Shown here: one piece after another, positions 18,197 through 26,707 of the stretch
Layout: the number at the start of each line of letters is the position of its first letter
How positions within the stretch are numbered: position 1 is the first letter of the stretch
Assembly (NCBI GenBank): GCA_945860125.1
Contig: CAMAPQ010000010.1
Location: 1 to 51,519 of the forward strand
Direction: 5' to 3'
Length of the DNA: 51,519 nucleotides
DNA from: Klebsiella pneumoniae
Lineage (GTDB): Bacteria; Pseudomonadota; Gammaproteobacteria; Pseudomonadales; CAMAPQ01
Made by a program: the position numbers and the translations under genes
Notes under the pieces: model-generated
What the model saw: the letters and a program-made list of their open reading frames with translations, nothing else
What the model was told of the DNA's origin: nothing
The model's database searches: none

Positions 18197-18308
18197 ATAG
18201 GACTTACGCAAAATTGTCCCAGCCCCCAGCAAGGCGTCACGATGAAGACAGTACAAATCGTACGGCGAAGCGTGACAACGAAGCTGGGCAGTTTTGCGTA
18301 AGTCCTAT
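18197..18308 (-). mobile_element. MITE-like element, copy 1
   Basis: A 112-base non-coding unit bounded by ATAGGACTTACGCAAAA and its inverse TTTTGCGTAAGTCCTAT. The interior is the reverse complement of the copies at 21.9 and 48.3 kb, apart from a few extra bases (GGGGCTG region). It ends exactly at the yggT stop codon, whose TAA uses the last base of the element. Confidence 0.8.
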
Positions 18309-18847
18309 TATAATTGAAATAGAATTTTTACAAAAAATAGTAAGGTAGCGACAATCATTACTGAGAAATCGAAACCGCTCATAGGTGGAAATAATTTACG
18401 TACAGGCGCAACGAGAGGCTCTGTCACTTGGTTTAATAAGGCAAGAAAGGGGTTGTAGCCACCTTGTGCAAACCAGCTGCCAATGGCTTGAATAAAAAGC
18501 GCAAATAAAAAGAAGTTAACCATAATGCTTGCAACACCAAATAAACCTGCAATCAGTGCTTGAAGAGGGTTAGGGGTCAAATGTAAAACAATAAAAACAA
18601 CAAGGTAATGCTTTAAAATTTGTGTGACAAATAACATGATTAAGGAAGCTGAATCCACGCTTTTACTTTGCGGTAAAATTTTCCTTAATGGATTTAAAAG
18701 GCCGTCTGTTATGCGTAATACAAACTGTGAGACGGGATTATAAAAGTCTGCTTTGGTGAGTTGGAATAAAAAACGCGCCAGCAAAACAAAAGAATAAAAG
18801 TCAAAAATACTGGAAATAAGAAAATTAAATGCGCTAGCTGTGTTCAT
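18308..18847 (-). CDS. yggT: YggT family membrane protein
   Basis: A 179-residue integral membrane protein with two YGGT repeats: FYSFVLLARFLFQL with NPLRKILP in the first half, and FIQAIGSWFAQGGYNPFLALLNQ with PVRKLFPPMSGFDFS in the second. Four or more hydrophobic helices are apparent. It lies just downstream of proC on the same strand, the standard arrangement in gammaproteobacteria. The family has been linked to osmotic protection and envelope or division functions; its molecular activity is not known. The stop codon sits at the border of the MITE-like element, so the C-terminus may have been altered by the insertion. Confidence 0.9.
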   Translation of the reverse strand: MNTASAFNFLISSIFDFYSFVLLARFLFQLTKADFYNPVSQFVLRITDGLLNPLRKILPQSKSVDSASLIMLFVTQILKHYLVVFIVLHLTPNPLQALIAGLFGVASIMVNFFLFALFIQAIGSWFAQGGYNPFLALLNQVTEPLVAPVRKLFPPMSGFDFSVMIVATLLFFVKILFQL

Positions 18848-18876
18848 AATTTACAGTGCTCTTATCCTAATTAAAA

Positions 18877-19698
18877 TTAAAGGTGTGATGCTTCTTGTGA
18901 TAAATCCTTAGCGCGTTGTTGTGCAGCAAATAATGCTTCCTCAAATATTAAGCCAATATCGTATTTTTCAAGTGTTTGAATTGCTTTTTCTGTTGTGCCA
19001 TTAGGAGAGGTAACGTTTTTACGCAATACCGCAGGTGATTCTTCACTAGTAATTGCTAATTGTGCAGCGCCTAAAGCAGTTTGTAGGCAAAGCTGTTTAG
19101 CGATATCAGGCGTGAGCCCCATTTTTATCCCTGTTTCAATCATTTTTTCCATGATAAGAAAAAAATACGCAGGTCCACTGCCAGATAACGCGGTTACAGC
19201 ATTCAGTTGTTCTTCTTGCGTAAGCCATATATTCATTCCAATTGCACTCATAATTGTATGAGCACGCTTTTTTTGTTTTTCAGTCACAGCCTCATTTGCA
19301 TAAAGTGCTGTTGCGCCTGCATGGACAATAGCGGGTGTATTTGGCATGCATCGTACAACCGGCCAGTGATTGCCTATTTTATCTGTAATCTGTTTTATCG
19401 TGATGCCAGCAGCAATCGAGATCACAAGTGCTTCACTAGGTAACGCCTGTTTAATTTCATCCAGCAAAGGCATGACGATTTGTGGCTTAACTGCCAAAAT
19501 AAAGACATCAAAGCCTGTTATGAATTCAGTATTTTTCGGCGTTGTTTTAACTTGATATTGTGAAGATAAAAATTCAAGCTGATGAGCATTAGGATCGCTT
19601 AATGCTATTTTTTCACATTGAAAGCCGCGTGTTATGAGGCCTTTTAATAAAGCGGTTGCCATATTACCGGCACCAAAAAAACGAATGGAAGTGTTCAT
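18877..19698 (-). CDS. proC: Pyrroline-5-carboxylate reductase
   Basis: A 273-residue ProC of standard length. It reduces 1-pyrroline-5-carboxylate to proline with NAD(P)H in the cytoplasm. The N-terminal Rossmann motif is FFGAGNMATALLKGL; CMPNTPAIVHAGATAL follows in the middle, and the C-terminal helical domain carries TALSGSGPAYFFL and LRKNVTSPNGTTEKAI, which contain the active-site Ser/Thr residues. yggT follows 29 bases later, so both are probably one transcript. It ends the housekeeping part before the sugar island begins. Confidence 0.95.
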   Translation of the reverse strand: MNTSIRFFGAGNMATALLKGLITRGFQCEKIALSDPNAHQLEFLSSQYQVKTTPKNTEFITGFDVFILAVKPQIVMPLLDEIKQALPSEALVISIAAGITIKQITDKIGNHWPVVRCMPNTPAIVHAGATALYANEAVTEKQKKRAHTIMSAIGMNIWLTQEEQLNAVTALSGSGPAYFFLIMEKMIETGIKMGLTPDIAKQLCLQTALGAAQLAITSEESPAVLRKNVTSPNGTTEKAIQTLEKYDIGLIFEEALFAAQQRAKDLSQEASHL

Positions 19699-19743
19699 GA
19701 GATACTTTTAAAACTTTTAATAAATAAAATAGTGTGGATGATA

Positions 19744-21030
19744 TTAACGAATTTTAAATATAGGCTGCACGGGTGGGCAGGGAAGAATATCATCAACTGA
19801 ACCAGATTGTAGAGCATTCTGTAACAGCTGAAAAGTATGCTCATAACTTGCCATTAAGATACGAATATGTTCGTCTGTATGGCTTGCACTTAAATTATGT
19901 GTAAGTTGTATAAGTATCCCTTGCGCTATCATGCTGTAAGCAATAAAAGTCTTTATTTTAAAATCGGCATCTTTTAAGTATTTCATACACAACCAAGAGG
20001 GATGACCAATAAGCTCAATTTCATTCTGAAGATGATATTTTGTAATTAATGCTTTCAGTTTTTGCGACAGTGCTGTGCCTGTTTCATAAATTTTTTCAGG
20101 AATTTTATTTTTTTCGAGTTTATCAATTGTAGCCAGTGCTGCTGCGATTGATAGCGTTTCACCTCCGAAAGTAGAAGAAAGAAAAACGTGCTCATATAGC
20201 TGCATTATATCGGCACGACCAACTAAAGCAGAGAGAGGATAACCATTAGCAATCGCTTTACCAAAAACAGCTAAGTCTGGTGTAACGTTGAGATGCGCCT
20301 GTGCCCCCCCCAGACCAAATCGAAAACCGGTAATGGTTTCATCAAAAATGAGCAAAGCATTATTTTTTTTGCATAGTAATTCAACTTTGTTTAAAAAATC
20401 ATCGGATGGAAAAACAAAATTCATTGGTTCCATAATAACGGCGGCGATTTGATTTTCATACTCAGAAAATCTTTTTTCAAGTGAAGCAATATCGTTATAT
20501 TGGAAGTTATGAATCAGTGAGGTAAGTTCTGAGGGTATGCCCAAATTTCTAGTTGTGCCTGCAATATACCAGTCATTCCAGCCGTGATAACCGCAAGATA
20601 GGATATGTTGTTTATTGGTAAAAGCGCGGGCTAAACGAATGGCACCTGTGGTTGAGTCGGTTGCGTTTTTACCAAAACGAACCATCTGAGCGCAGGGAAT
20701 AATAGAGGTTAGTTTCTCAGCAAGTTCCAACTCTAAAGGGTGTGAAAGGCTAAAACTAACCCCTTTTTTCATCTGTTTCACGACGGCTGCATCTACATCT
20801 ATATCGCAATAGCCTAGTATAATGCTCGCAAGTGCACAGATAAAATCAATATAGTTATTTCCATCTACATCCCACACCTCAGCACCATCGCCTCTTTCTA
20901 AAAACAAAGGAGAAAAACCTTCCGGAAATTGTATATGGCTTTTACTAAATGTTTGCGAGGCAAGCGGAATGATAGGTAGGGTTTTTTTTAGTCTTTCTTC
21001 AGAGGCTTTAAAAGATCTTGTCATTATCAT
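19744..21030 (-). CDS. Class-III PLP aminotransferase, glutamate-1-semialdehyde aminomutase-like
   Basis: A 428-residue PLP enzyme of the class-III fold. Asp230 in LLIFDETITGFRFG would contact the pyridine nitrogen and Lys258 in FGKAIANGYPLSALVG forms the Schiff base. It resembles HemL, but its place beside an SpsF-type cytidylyltransferase and the pse genes points to aminating a sugar-related substrate, as seen in other nonulosonate and flagellin-glycan clusters. Codons for Leu240-Gly241-Gly242 contain a G8 run (20304-20311), currently in frame. The start ATG has a second ATG two codons on. Substrate is unknown. Confidence 0.8.
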   Translation of the reverse strand: MIMTRSFKASEERLKKTLPIIPLASQTFSKSHIQFPEGFSPLFLERGDGAEVWDVDGNNYIDFICALASIILGYCDIDVDAAVVKQMKKGVSFSLSHPLELELAEKLTSIIPCAQMVRFGKNATDSTTGAIRLARAFTNKQHILSCGYHGWNDWYIAGTTRNLGIPSELTSLIHNFQYNDIASLEKRFSEYENQIAAVIMEPMNFVFPSDDFLNKVELLCKKNNALLIFDETITGFRFGLGGAQAHLNVTPDLAVFGKAIANGYPLSALVGRADIMQLYEHVFLSSTFGGETLSIAAALATIDKLEKNKIPEKIYETGTALSQKLKALITKYHLQNEIELIGHPSWLCMKYLKDADFKIKTFIAYSMIAQGILIQLTHNLSASHTDEHIRILMASYEHTFQLLQNALQSGSVDDILPCPPVQPIFKIR

Positions 21031-21056
21031 ATTCCATGATTTTATATATGTTATTG

Positions 21057-21836
21057 CTACAAGTTAAGGGTTGAATTTTTTTGTGGTGCATTTTCTTTTT
21101 TAAGGGATAGAAAGTAACCTTCGTTTCTTTGATGATTTTTATTGATTGCCATCATTTGGGGGTTTTTTTCTAAAAGTAGATAAATATCATTTGATGTAAA
21201 TCGTATATTATCTTTTAGTAAATGCTTGTAGATTGTTTCAACAAGCAAGAAATCTTCCTCATGATCAACTGTCCATCTGTGATGCGCGCGATTTATTTTT
21301 GATTCTATATTGCTTGTTTTAAATAAGCTGAGGTTGCTTCTTATATAAGAAGTAAGATGTTCTCTTTCAGAGGGTTTTTTTGCCTCAGTCCAACATTTTT
21401 CTAGCGCACTAAATGTCAATATTTCGACATCTAATCCATCAGGATACGTTTCAATTCCTACGTTGCTCGTATAATCATTATGTTGCAATAGGTGCTCTTG
21501 AATCACTTGATCAATAATTTCAGGATCAATTAAAGGGCAGTCTGCTGTAATACGTACAATATGTTTCGCTTGATGTCTTAATGCGCATTGATAGAAACGG
21601 TCAAGCACATCATCTAGCGATCCTCTGTAGCAGTAAACCGCTATTTTTTTGCAAAACTGTTCAATAGGATCATCTGAAGGATCATTGCTTGTGGCGACGA
21701 CGATTTTGTCAAAATTTTTGGCAAAATGAATACGTTCTATCTGCCTTTGTAGCATGGGTTTATCTAAGAGTGATTTTAGTACCTTGCCAGGTAGACGAGT
21801 AGAGGATAAACGCGCTTGAATTATCAGTAAAATCAT
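21057..21836 (-). CDS. SpsF/PseF-like cytidylyltransferase
   Basis: A 259-residue nucleotidyltransferase with the N-terminal loop IIQARLSSTRLPGKVL (residues 5-20), the sugar-nucleotide binding signature of the SpsF / CMP-acylneuraminate synthetase family. VATSNDPSDD and RITADCPLIDPEIID (metal-binding Asp) follow. It most likely makes the CMP-activated nonulosonate used by the Maf transferases and so fills the pseF position; the first motif is SpsF-type, not the canonical PARGGSKRIPRKN-type of PseF. It lies 26 bases upstream of the aminotransferase and both are probably one transcript. The start ATG is 40 bases from a MITE-like element. Confidence 0.8.
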   Translation of the reverse strand: MILLIIQARLSSTRLPGKVLKSLLDKPMLQRQIERIHFAKNFDKIVVATSNDPSDDPIEQFCKKIAVYCYRGSLDDVLDRFYQCALRHQAKHIVRITADCPLIDPEIIDQVIQEHLLQHNDYTSNVGIETYPDGLDVEILTFSALEKCWTEAKKPSEREHLTSYIRSNLSLFKTSNIESKINRAHHRWTVDHEEDFLLVETIYKHLLKDNIRFTSNDIYLLLEKNPQMMAINKNHQRNEGYFLSLKKENAPQKNSTLNL

Positions 21837-21874
21837 ATAGAAAGTAGCCTATTTTTATATGGTTTGGTTTTTAT

Positions 21875-21977
21875 TAGGACTTATGCAAAGCTGCCCAGCT
21901 TTGTTGTCCTGCTTCGCCGTACAATTTGTACTGTCTTCATCGTGACGCCTTGCTGGAACAATTTTGCGTAAGTCCTA
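21875..21977 (+). mobile_element. MITE-like element, copy 2
   Basis: About 103 bases bounded by TAGGACTTATGCAAAG and ATTTTGCGTAAGTCCTA. The interior matches copy 3 at 48.3 kb closely and the reverse complement of copy 1. Its right end supplies the stop codon (21975-21977) of the methyltransferase gene on the minus strand. Confidence 0.8.
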
Positions 21978-22640
21978 TTTATATGGGTTAGCAATATAGC
22001 CGCTACTTTTTTCTTTTTTTAGTAAAGAAACATTTACTTCGTCATCTTTATTAATATTAAGACTCATTTTTTTATCATGTGAAAAATTCATTGAGCATAT
22101 TTTGCGATAGTTAGGATTCCAGCAAAACATATTTTCATAGCATAGTTTGTAGCTGTGAATGCCATCTTGATATTGATATCGATTAAAATAAGGGATAGTG
22201 CTGTAAAAATCATAAATAGCAATCACCCCATTATCTGCCAATACGCGATCTACTTCTGAGGCGATTTTAAATAAATCATCTCTATCACATAAATATAAAC
22301 AAAAGCCTAGGATAATAAGATCAAAAGCATTATTTTCAAATTCAAGTTTGTCGGCAGCGCCTTGAGTAAGTTGAAGTGCGCTGAACCGCTTTTTGCCTGC
22401 TTGAATTGCCTCTTGTGAAGGGTCAATACCAAAACAAATACTGTTATTTTTTTGTTGAATAGCGTCTAAGCGCCATCCGTTACTGCATCCTACTTCTAAT
22501 ACAGATTTTGGTGCGATCTGATATAGATCAAGTAATTTAATAACGGGGTCATGCTCTTTGTTGTTATCAATTGCCTGTTCATTTCTTCTATACCATTCAT
22601 CGCCTTCACCCTTTAGAAAGACATTTTTTTGTTTTTCCAT
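21975..22640 (-). CDS. Class I SAM-dependent methyltransferase
   Basis: A 221-residue Rossmann methyltransferase with motif I VLEVGCSNGWRLDAI, an acidic motif II (FGIDPSQEAI) and post-motif FDLIILGFCLYLCDRDD. ATG 22640 is preferred over a GTG at 22655 because AGTGGAT lies at suitable distance. The C-terminus (GYIANPYK) ends on a stop codon provided by the MITE-like element, so the protein may originally have been longer. In this setting it probably O- or N-methylates the glycan, but the acceptor is unknown. Confidence 0.75.
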   Translation of the reverse strand: MEKQKNVFLKGEGDEWYRRNEQAIDNNKEHDPVIKLLDLYQIAPKSVLEVGCSNGWRLDAIQQKNNSICFGIDPSQEAIQAGKKRFSALQLTQGAADKLEFENNAFDLIILGFCLYLCDRDDLFKIASEVDRVLADNGVIAIYDFYSTIPYFNRYQYQDGIHSYKLCYENMFCWNPNYRKICSMNFSHDKKMSLNINKDDEVNVSLLKKEKSSGYIANPYK

Positions 22641-22840
22641 CTTCTGTATATCCACTATATCGATTATTTAACTTTTACATATCTATTTTTATGCAAACAA
22701 TATTCCTATTTTCTAGATGACTATTTATGGATTAGTTATGGATTATTTTTTGCATTTAAAATAGTTCTTTTAAGATTTATACAAAAAGTGCACTGACAAT
22801 TATTTAAGTAAAATGATTTATATATTAGGTGGATAAAAGC

Positions 22841-24964
22841 ATGTTAGTTTTTAAAAAAGAAGAAATAGGTTCCCAAGAATATAATCTTTTAGAGCATGGA
22901 GATTTATTCATCAGTAGAACATTTGATCATGGTTTAGAGTATGGCCTTCTGCATGATTGGTCTAAAAGCAATTTTAAACGTCATAATGAGATATTAAGTT
23001 GCGGCCTAACTGAAATTGGTTTTGAAAAGATGGATGGTTTATTACCACGAGAAATAGCGCGCCAAATTATTCAGCACAGACAAGAAGGCGGCAACTATTT
23101 TCAAACAAGAGAAGGTGTTTTAAATTTGCTTGAAGCGGTTTTCAATGAGCAAATTGATCAGCGTATTATTGCTGAGTTTGGCAGTGAATATATGCCCGTT
23201 TGGTATAACTTCTCAGAAGATACGCCTGAAAATACCAAAGATAATTGCTCGTTTAAGTGGCATTGCGATGGTGGGCCAAAAGAACATATTAAAATTATGA
23301 TTTATCTGAATGATATGGCTGAACATGGTGGAAACACTATTTTTTCAACGAAACAAGTGACAGAAAAATTAAAAGAAGTAGGTTATGTTTTTTGCATGCT
23401 TAAAGATAGAAAAGAGGATGTTAAACCTTTGGTTGAGCATCACAATGTTGAATATAAAGAATATGCTTATGAGTTAAAAGCAGGGGATGGATTAATTTTT
23501 TCACCTGCCAATATTTTGCATCGAGGCTCTCCACCCAAGGCTTCTCGGCATGTATTGCATATTTGTATTGTGCCTTCTCCGTACCATTGGAAAGAAGTTT
23601 TTAATGCTTCAAATTTACCTACTTATGGCTCTTATCAATTCATTAATTTTTTTAATTTTTTAAAAACAATGGATGAAAAGAGCAAAAAAAATGACAATGA
23701 AACCATTGTACAAGTTGATGGAAATGGCGATATCACCACAAAAAAATATTTAAAATATATACTTGATACGATTTTTGATGATAAAGCCGTAGCGGATGAA
23801 TTTTATGAGAATTTTGTTCGACAAGACCCTACTCTCTCTAGTTTTTGTAAGCTTGATATTATCGTTAAGGTGATCGAAAATTCCTTTAAAAAGAGTTTGC
23901 TTGAGCTTGAAGCGCCGGGCTTGAAATTAATGGATAATTATAGGAGATTACTGACTTTTAAAGAGCGTGCATTTAATAATCGTATCCTTTACTCAGCATA
24001 CAATAAGCCTGATCCTAATGCTGTTTTTTGGCCTGATCCCACCTCAGAGTCTAATCCTCTTAATTTGTTTGATATGCTCCCCTATGTGAAAAAAAGTCCT
24101 ATCATGACTAAAAAAACGCCTGTTGGTTCAGCAGGAAGTTGTTTTGCTTTTGAAATAGCAGAAGAGCTACAAAAAGCAGATTTTAATTATGTTATAACTG
24201 AAAAAAATGATGATCCTTCATTGGGCGTGATTGTTGATGGTTATAACGCGGGGGATCCGTATGTTAAATTTTGTGCTAATTGGGGCATTATGTTTAACTC
24301 CCCAAGTTTTATGCAGCTTGCTGAAAAAGCTTTTGGTAAATTTGATTTTCAAAAAATTCTTTATAACGATTTACTTGAAACAGGTGCCAGTGGTTTATAT
24401 TTTGATCCGTATCGTGAGAATGTTTTTTTTATTAATAAAGAATCTTATCTTAGAGATTACGAAAAACATATCAGTGCTGTGCGTGAAGCTTTCTTAACGT
24501 GTAAAGTTTTTATTATTACTTTAGGTTTAAATGAATGTTGGCAGTTTGTGGAAGACGGTACATTTATGTCGCGCAATCCACGACCTGCTTTATATCCTTA
24601 TCTTAAACATAAGACATTAACGGTTGAAGAAAACTTAACTTACTTGCAAAGATTTTTAGATATTATTCGGGAGCATAATCCTGACTTTAAATTAGTGGTC
24701 ACTTTGTCGCCTATTCCCTTTCTTGCAACAGGCAGGGCTGAGGAGCATCACATTGTGTCAGCAAATTGTCACTCGAAAGCGGTGTTAAGAGTGGTTGCTG
24801 AAGAGTTTATGGCAAGAAATGAAGGTGTCTATTATTTGCCTAGTTATGAGCTGGTCATGCATTGTTCAAAAAATGCGTGGGAACCAGATTTTCGACACGT
24901 AAATCGCCCCACTGTGAAACGTATCATCGAGATGTTTCAGCAGATGTTTGTTGAAAATTTTTAA
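22841..24964 (+). CDS. Fusion of 2-oxoglutarate/Fe(II) oxygenase and GSCFA domain
   Basis: A 707-residue two-domain protein. ATG 22841 has AGGTGG upstream; a GTG four codons earlier is less likely. The N-terminal half is a 2OG-Fe(II) dioxygenase: HCD (His141, Asp143), distal His227 in ILHRGSPP and Arg236 in SRHVL for 2-oxoglutarate. The C-terminal half starts around residue 427 with VGSAGSCFAFEIAEEL, the GSCFA signature of an SGNH-hydrolase-like family, continues with ITLGLNECWQF, and ends with EPDFRHVN (Asp and His near 685-688), which suits a catalytic dyad. It is the only long plus-strand gene in this part of the island. Likely roles are hydroxylation plus acyl transfer or removal on a sugar; both are inference. 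Confidence 0.8.
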   Translation: MLVFKKEEIGSQEYNLLEHGDLFISRTFDHGLEYGLLHDWSKSNFKRHNEILSCGLTEIGFEKMDGLLPREIARQIIQHRQEGGNYFQTREGVLNLLEAVFNEQIDQRIIAEFGSEYMPVWYNFSEDTPENTKDNCSFKWHCDGGPKEHIKIMIYLNDMAEHGGNTIFSTKQVTEKLKEVGYVFCMLKDRKEDVKPLVEHHNVEYKEYAYELKAGDGLIFSPANILHRGSPPKASRHVLHICIVPSPYHWKEVFNASNLPTYGSYQFINFFNFLKTMDEKSKKNDNETIVQVDGNGDITTKKYLKYILDTIFDDKAVADEFYENFVRQDPTLSSFCKLDIIVKVIENSFKKSLLELEAPGLKLMDNYRRLLTFKERAFNNRILYSAYNKPDPNAVFWPDPTSESNPLNLFDMLPYVKKSPIMTKKTPVGSAGSCFAFEIAEELQKADFNYVITEKNDDPSLGVIVDGYNAGDPYVKFCANWGIMFNSPSFMQLAEKAFGKFDFQKILYNDLLETGASGLYFDPYRENVFFINKESYLRDYEKHISAVREAFLTCKVFIITLGLNECWQFVEDGTFMSRNPRPALYPYLKHKTLTVEENLTYLQRFLDIIREHNPDFKLVVTLSPIPFLATGRAEEHHIVSANCHSKAVLRVVAEEFMARNEGVYYLPSYELVMHCSKNAWEPDFRHVNRPTVKRIIEMFQQMFVENF

Positions 24965-24978
24965 ATGATTTGACCCTG

Positions 24979-24999
24979 GGCTTTTTAAAGCCTTCTATT
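24979..24999. terminator. Possible bidirectional terminator between convergent genes
   Basis: GGCTT (24979-24983), loop TTTA, AAGCC (24988-24992), then TTCTATTT. The short hairpin sits in the 35-base gap between the convergent oxygenase-GSCFA and HAD genes. Confidence 0.4.
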
Positions 25000-25662
25000 T
25001 CAAGGCCACAAATAATAGGAAAGTTGTTCTAAGGTGCTAAAGGGGTGAGTTTCTTTTAATAAGTGTACATGATGTTGGTTATTCTGCTGGGTGAGGCCTA
25101 CAGTGTGTAGGCCAGCAGCAATTGCTGATTGTGCTCCTTGCGGTGAGTCTTCTATGGCAATGATATCTTGTGCGTTACAGCCTGTCTTTTGAATGGCACT
25201 TAAATAAGGTTCTGGATGCGGTTTTCCATAAAGTAGTTCATCGCCAGATACAATAAAATCAATAAAGTGCGATAAGTTCACCATCTCAAGCCAGAGCTGC
25301 GTGCGTTTGGCAGAGTTTGAGGTAACGATGCCGATAGAACAGTGATTATCTTTTGCTTTTTGTAGCAATGCTTGTGCGCCTTGTGAAGGTTTGACTTCAC
25401 GATAAATTTTATCGATAAATTGATTATAATTTTTCAGAAGTAAATTTTCATTGGCTTTAAGCTGATGGATAAGTTTCAGGCGATGCACGACTTCCTTTAG
25501 CGGTGGCCCATTTAAAGCTTCAAACTCCGCATCGGTCGCGCTTATCTCAAATGACTTAAGAAAATCAGTATAGGCAGCACGCATCACCCACAAGCTATCA
25601 GCCAGCGTGCCGTCTAAATCGAATAATAATGCGCAGGGCCGGCTAATAGGCAATATCTTCAA
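25000..25662 (-). CDS. HAD-superfamily phosphatase
   Basis: A 220-residue phosphoglycolate-phosphatase-like HAD enzyme. The nucleophile motif is FDLDGTLADS (Asp15, Asp17), with SN in VTSNSAKR as motif II and AIEDSPQGAQSAIAAG as the metal-binding motif. No ATG is available: a stop lies two codons upstream, and the start is a TTG at 25662 with AAGGA eight bases before it, overlapping the synthase gene by 20 bases, so translation is coupled. It could dephosphorylate the nonulosonate 9-phosphate or another sugar phosphate; PseI products are normally free acids, so the partner is unclear. Confidence 0.8.
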   Translation of the reverse strand: MKILPISRPCALLFDLDGTLADSLWVMRAAYTDFLKSFEISATDAEFEALNGPPLKEVVHRLKLIHQLKANENLLLKNYNQFIDKIYREVKPSQGAQALLQKAKDNHCSIGIVTSNSAKRTQLWLEMVNLSHFIDFIVSGDELLYGKPHPEPYLSAIQKTGCNAQDIIAIEDSPQGAQSAIAAGLHTVGLTQQNNQHHVHLLKETHPFSTLEQLSYYLWP

Positions 25663-26704
25663 AAGCTAATCCTTGGCCTTCGGCAATAGTACGTACAGCA
25701 ACTTTCCCTTCAATTTGAGTCAAATATCGGGGGTGTAAACCCAGTAATTGTTGACCAGGTCGCAAAACTTCGAAGTTTTTCCCTTCATGTAATACTTCAC
25801 CTGCCGCTATGTTTTTTATGGCTTGTAAGCCTCTTCTTGCGTATAAAGCAAGCTCTTTTTCCGGTGCGAGCACTTTTTTTACGCCATCCCCCAAAGATTC
25901 CTCTGCTAGACGTACCTCTTTAATCATTTGTGCTAACTCAGGCGGGGTGAGGGCAAAAGAGTGATCAGGTCCTGGTAATTTATTCTGTAACGTATAGTGT
26001 TTCTCGATCACACGTGCGCCTAAGGCAACGGCTATAACAGGTGCGACTGCCGGTTCTCTGCTGTGATCAGAAAGCCCGGATAAAACACCAAAGCGAGAGG
26101 AAAGCCATGGAATAGTTTTTAAGTTAAGGCTTGACATCGGCGCTGGATATTTTGCCGTACATTGCAGTAAACACAGATCCATCCCCCCCGCCTCCTGAAA
26201 GGTTTTAACGGCCCAGGCAATATCCTCTTCATTACTTGCCCCGGTAGATAAAACCAGAGGCTTTCCTGAGCGAGCCGCCAAATGCAAAAGATGAATATGG
26301 CTAATTTCATAAGAAGCAATTTTGTGTACGCTAACAAAGGGATCAATTACAGCAAAATCAGCGGGTGAAAAGGGCGTTGACATAAAATCAATGCCGCCTT
26401 TTTTGCAGTATTCAGCTAATTTAGGAACCATGTCATACGGCATAGATAAATCAGAAAAAATATCTAAAATATCCTCTTTTATTCCTGCTTCAGCTAGATA
26501 ATTGCTGTGTCCTGCATTTTTAACATAAACCGTTTCTGGCTTATAGGTTTGAAATTTAACGGCATTCGCGCCTGCTTCAATGGCGACGTCAATGAGTGCG
26601 CGGGCCATGGCCAAATCGCGTTGTGGGGTTCCCATCCGCCAGTTAGAACCTGCTTCTGCAATGATGTAAACATGCCCTGAATTGAGTGGATTATTTGTCG
26701 TCAT
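25643..26704 (-). CDS. pseI: NeuB-family nonulosonic acid synthase (PseI-like)
   Basis: A 353-residue synthase that condenses phosphoenolpyruvate with a six-carbon diacetamido sugar. The TIM-barrel half shows IIAEAGSNWRMG, AVKFQTYKPETVYV, GIDFMSTPFSPAD, HKIASYEISHIHLL and IEKHYTLQNKLPGPDHSFAL, the PEP and metal-binding blocks. A C-terminal SAF (antifreeze-like) domain starts near ARRGLQAIKNIAAGEVL. Neighbouring pseB, pseC and pseG make pseudaminic-type synthase the best reading; a legionaminic or neuraminic-9-phosphate synthase is the alternative, and the coupled phosphatase keeps that open. A G7 tract (26183-26189) codes for Gly-Gly in its middle. Confidence 0.85.
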   Translation of the reverse strand: MTTNNPLNSGHVYIIAEAGSNWRMGTPQRDLAMARALIDVAIEAGANAVKFQTYKPETVYVKNAGHSNYLAEAGIKEDILDIFSDLSMPYDMVPKLAEYCKKGGIDFMSTPFSPADFAVIDPFVSVHKIASYEISHIHLLHLAARSGKPLVLSTGASNEEDIAWAVKTFQEAGGMDLCLLQCTAKYPAPMSSLNLKTIPWLSSRFGVLSGLSDHSREPAVAPVIAVALGARVIEKHYTLQNKLPGPDHSFALTPPELAQMIKEVRLAEESLGDGVKKVLAPEKELALYARRGLQAIKNIAAGEVLHEGKNFEVLRPGQQLLGLHPRYLTQIEGKVAVRTIAEGQGLAFEDIAY

Positions 26705-26707
26705 AAC

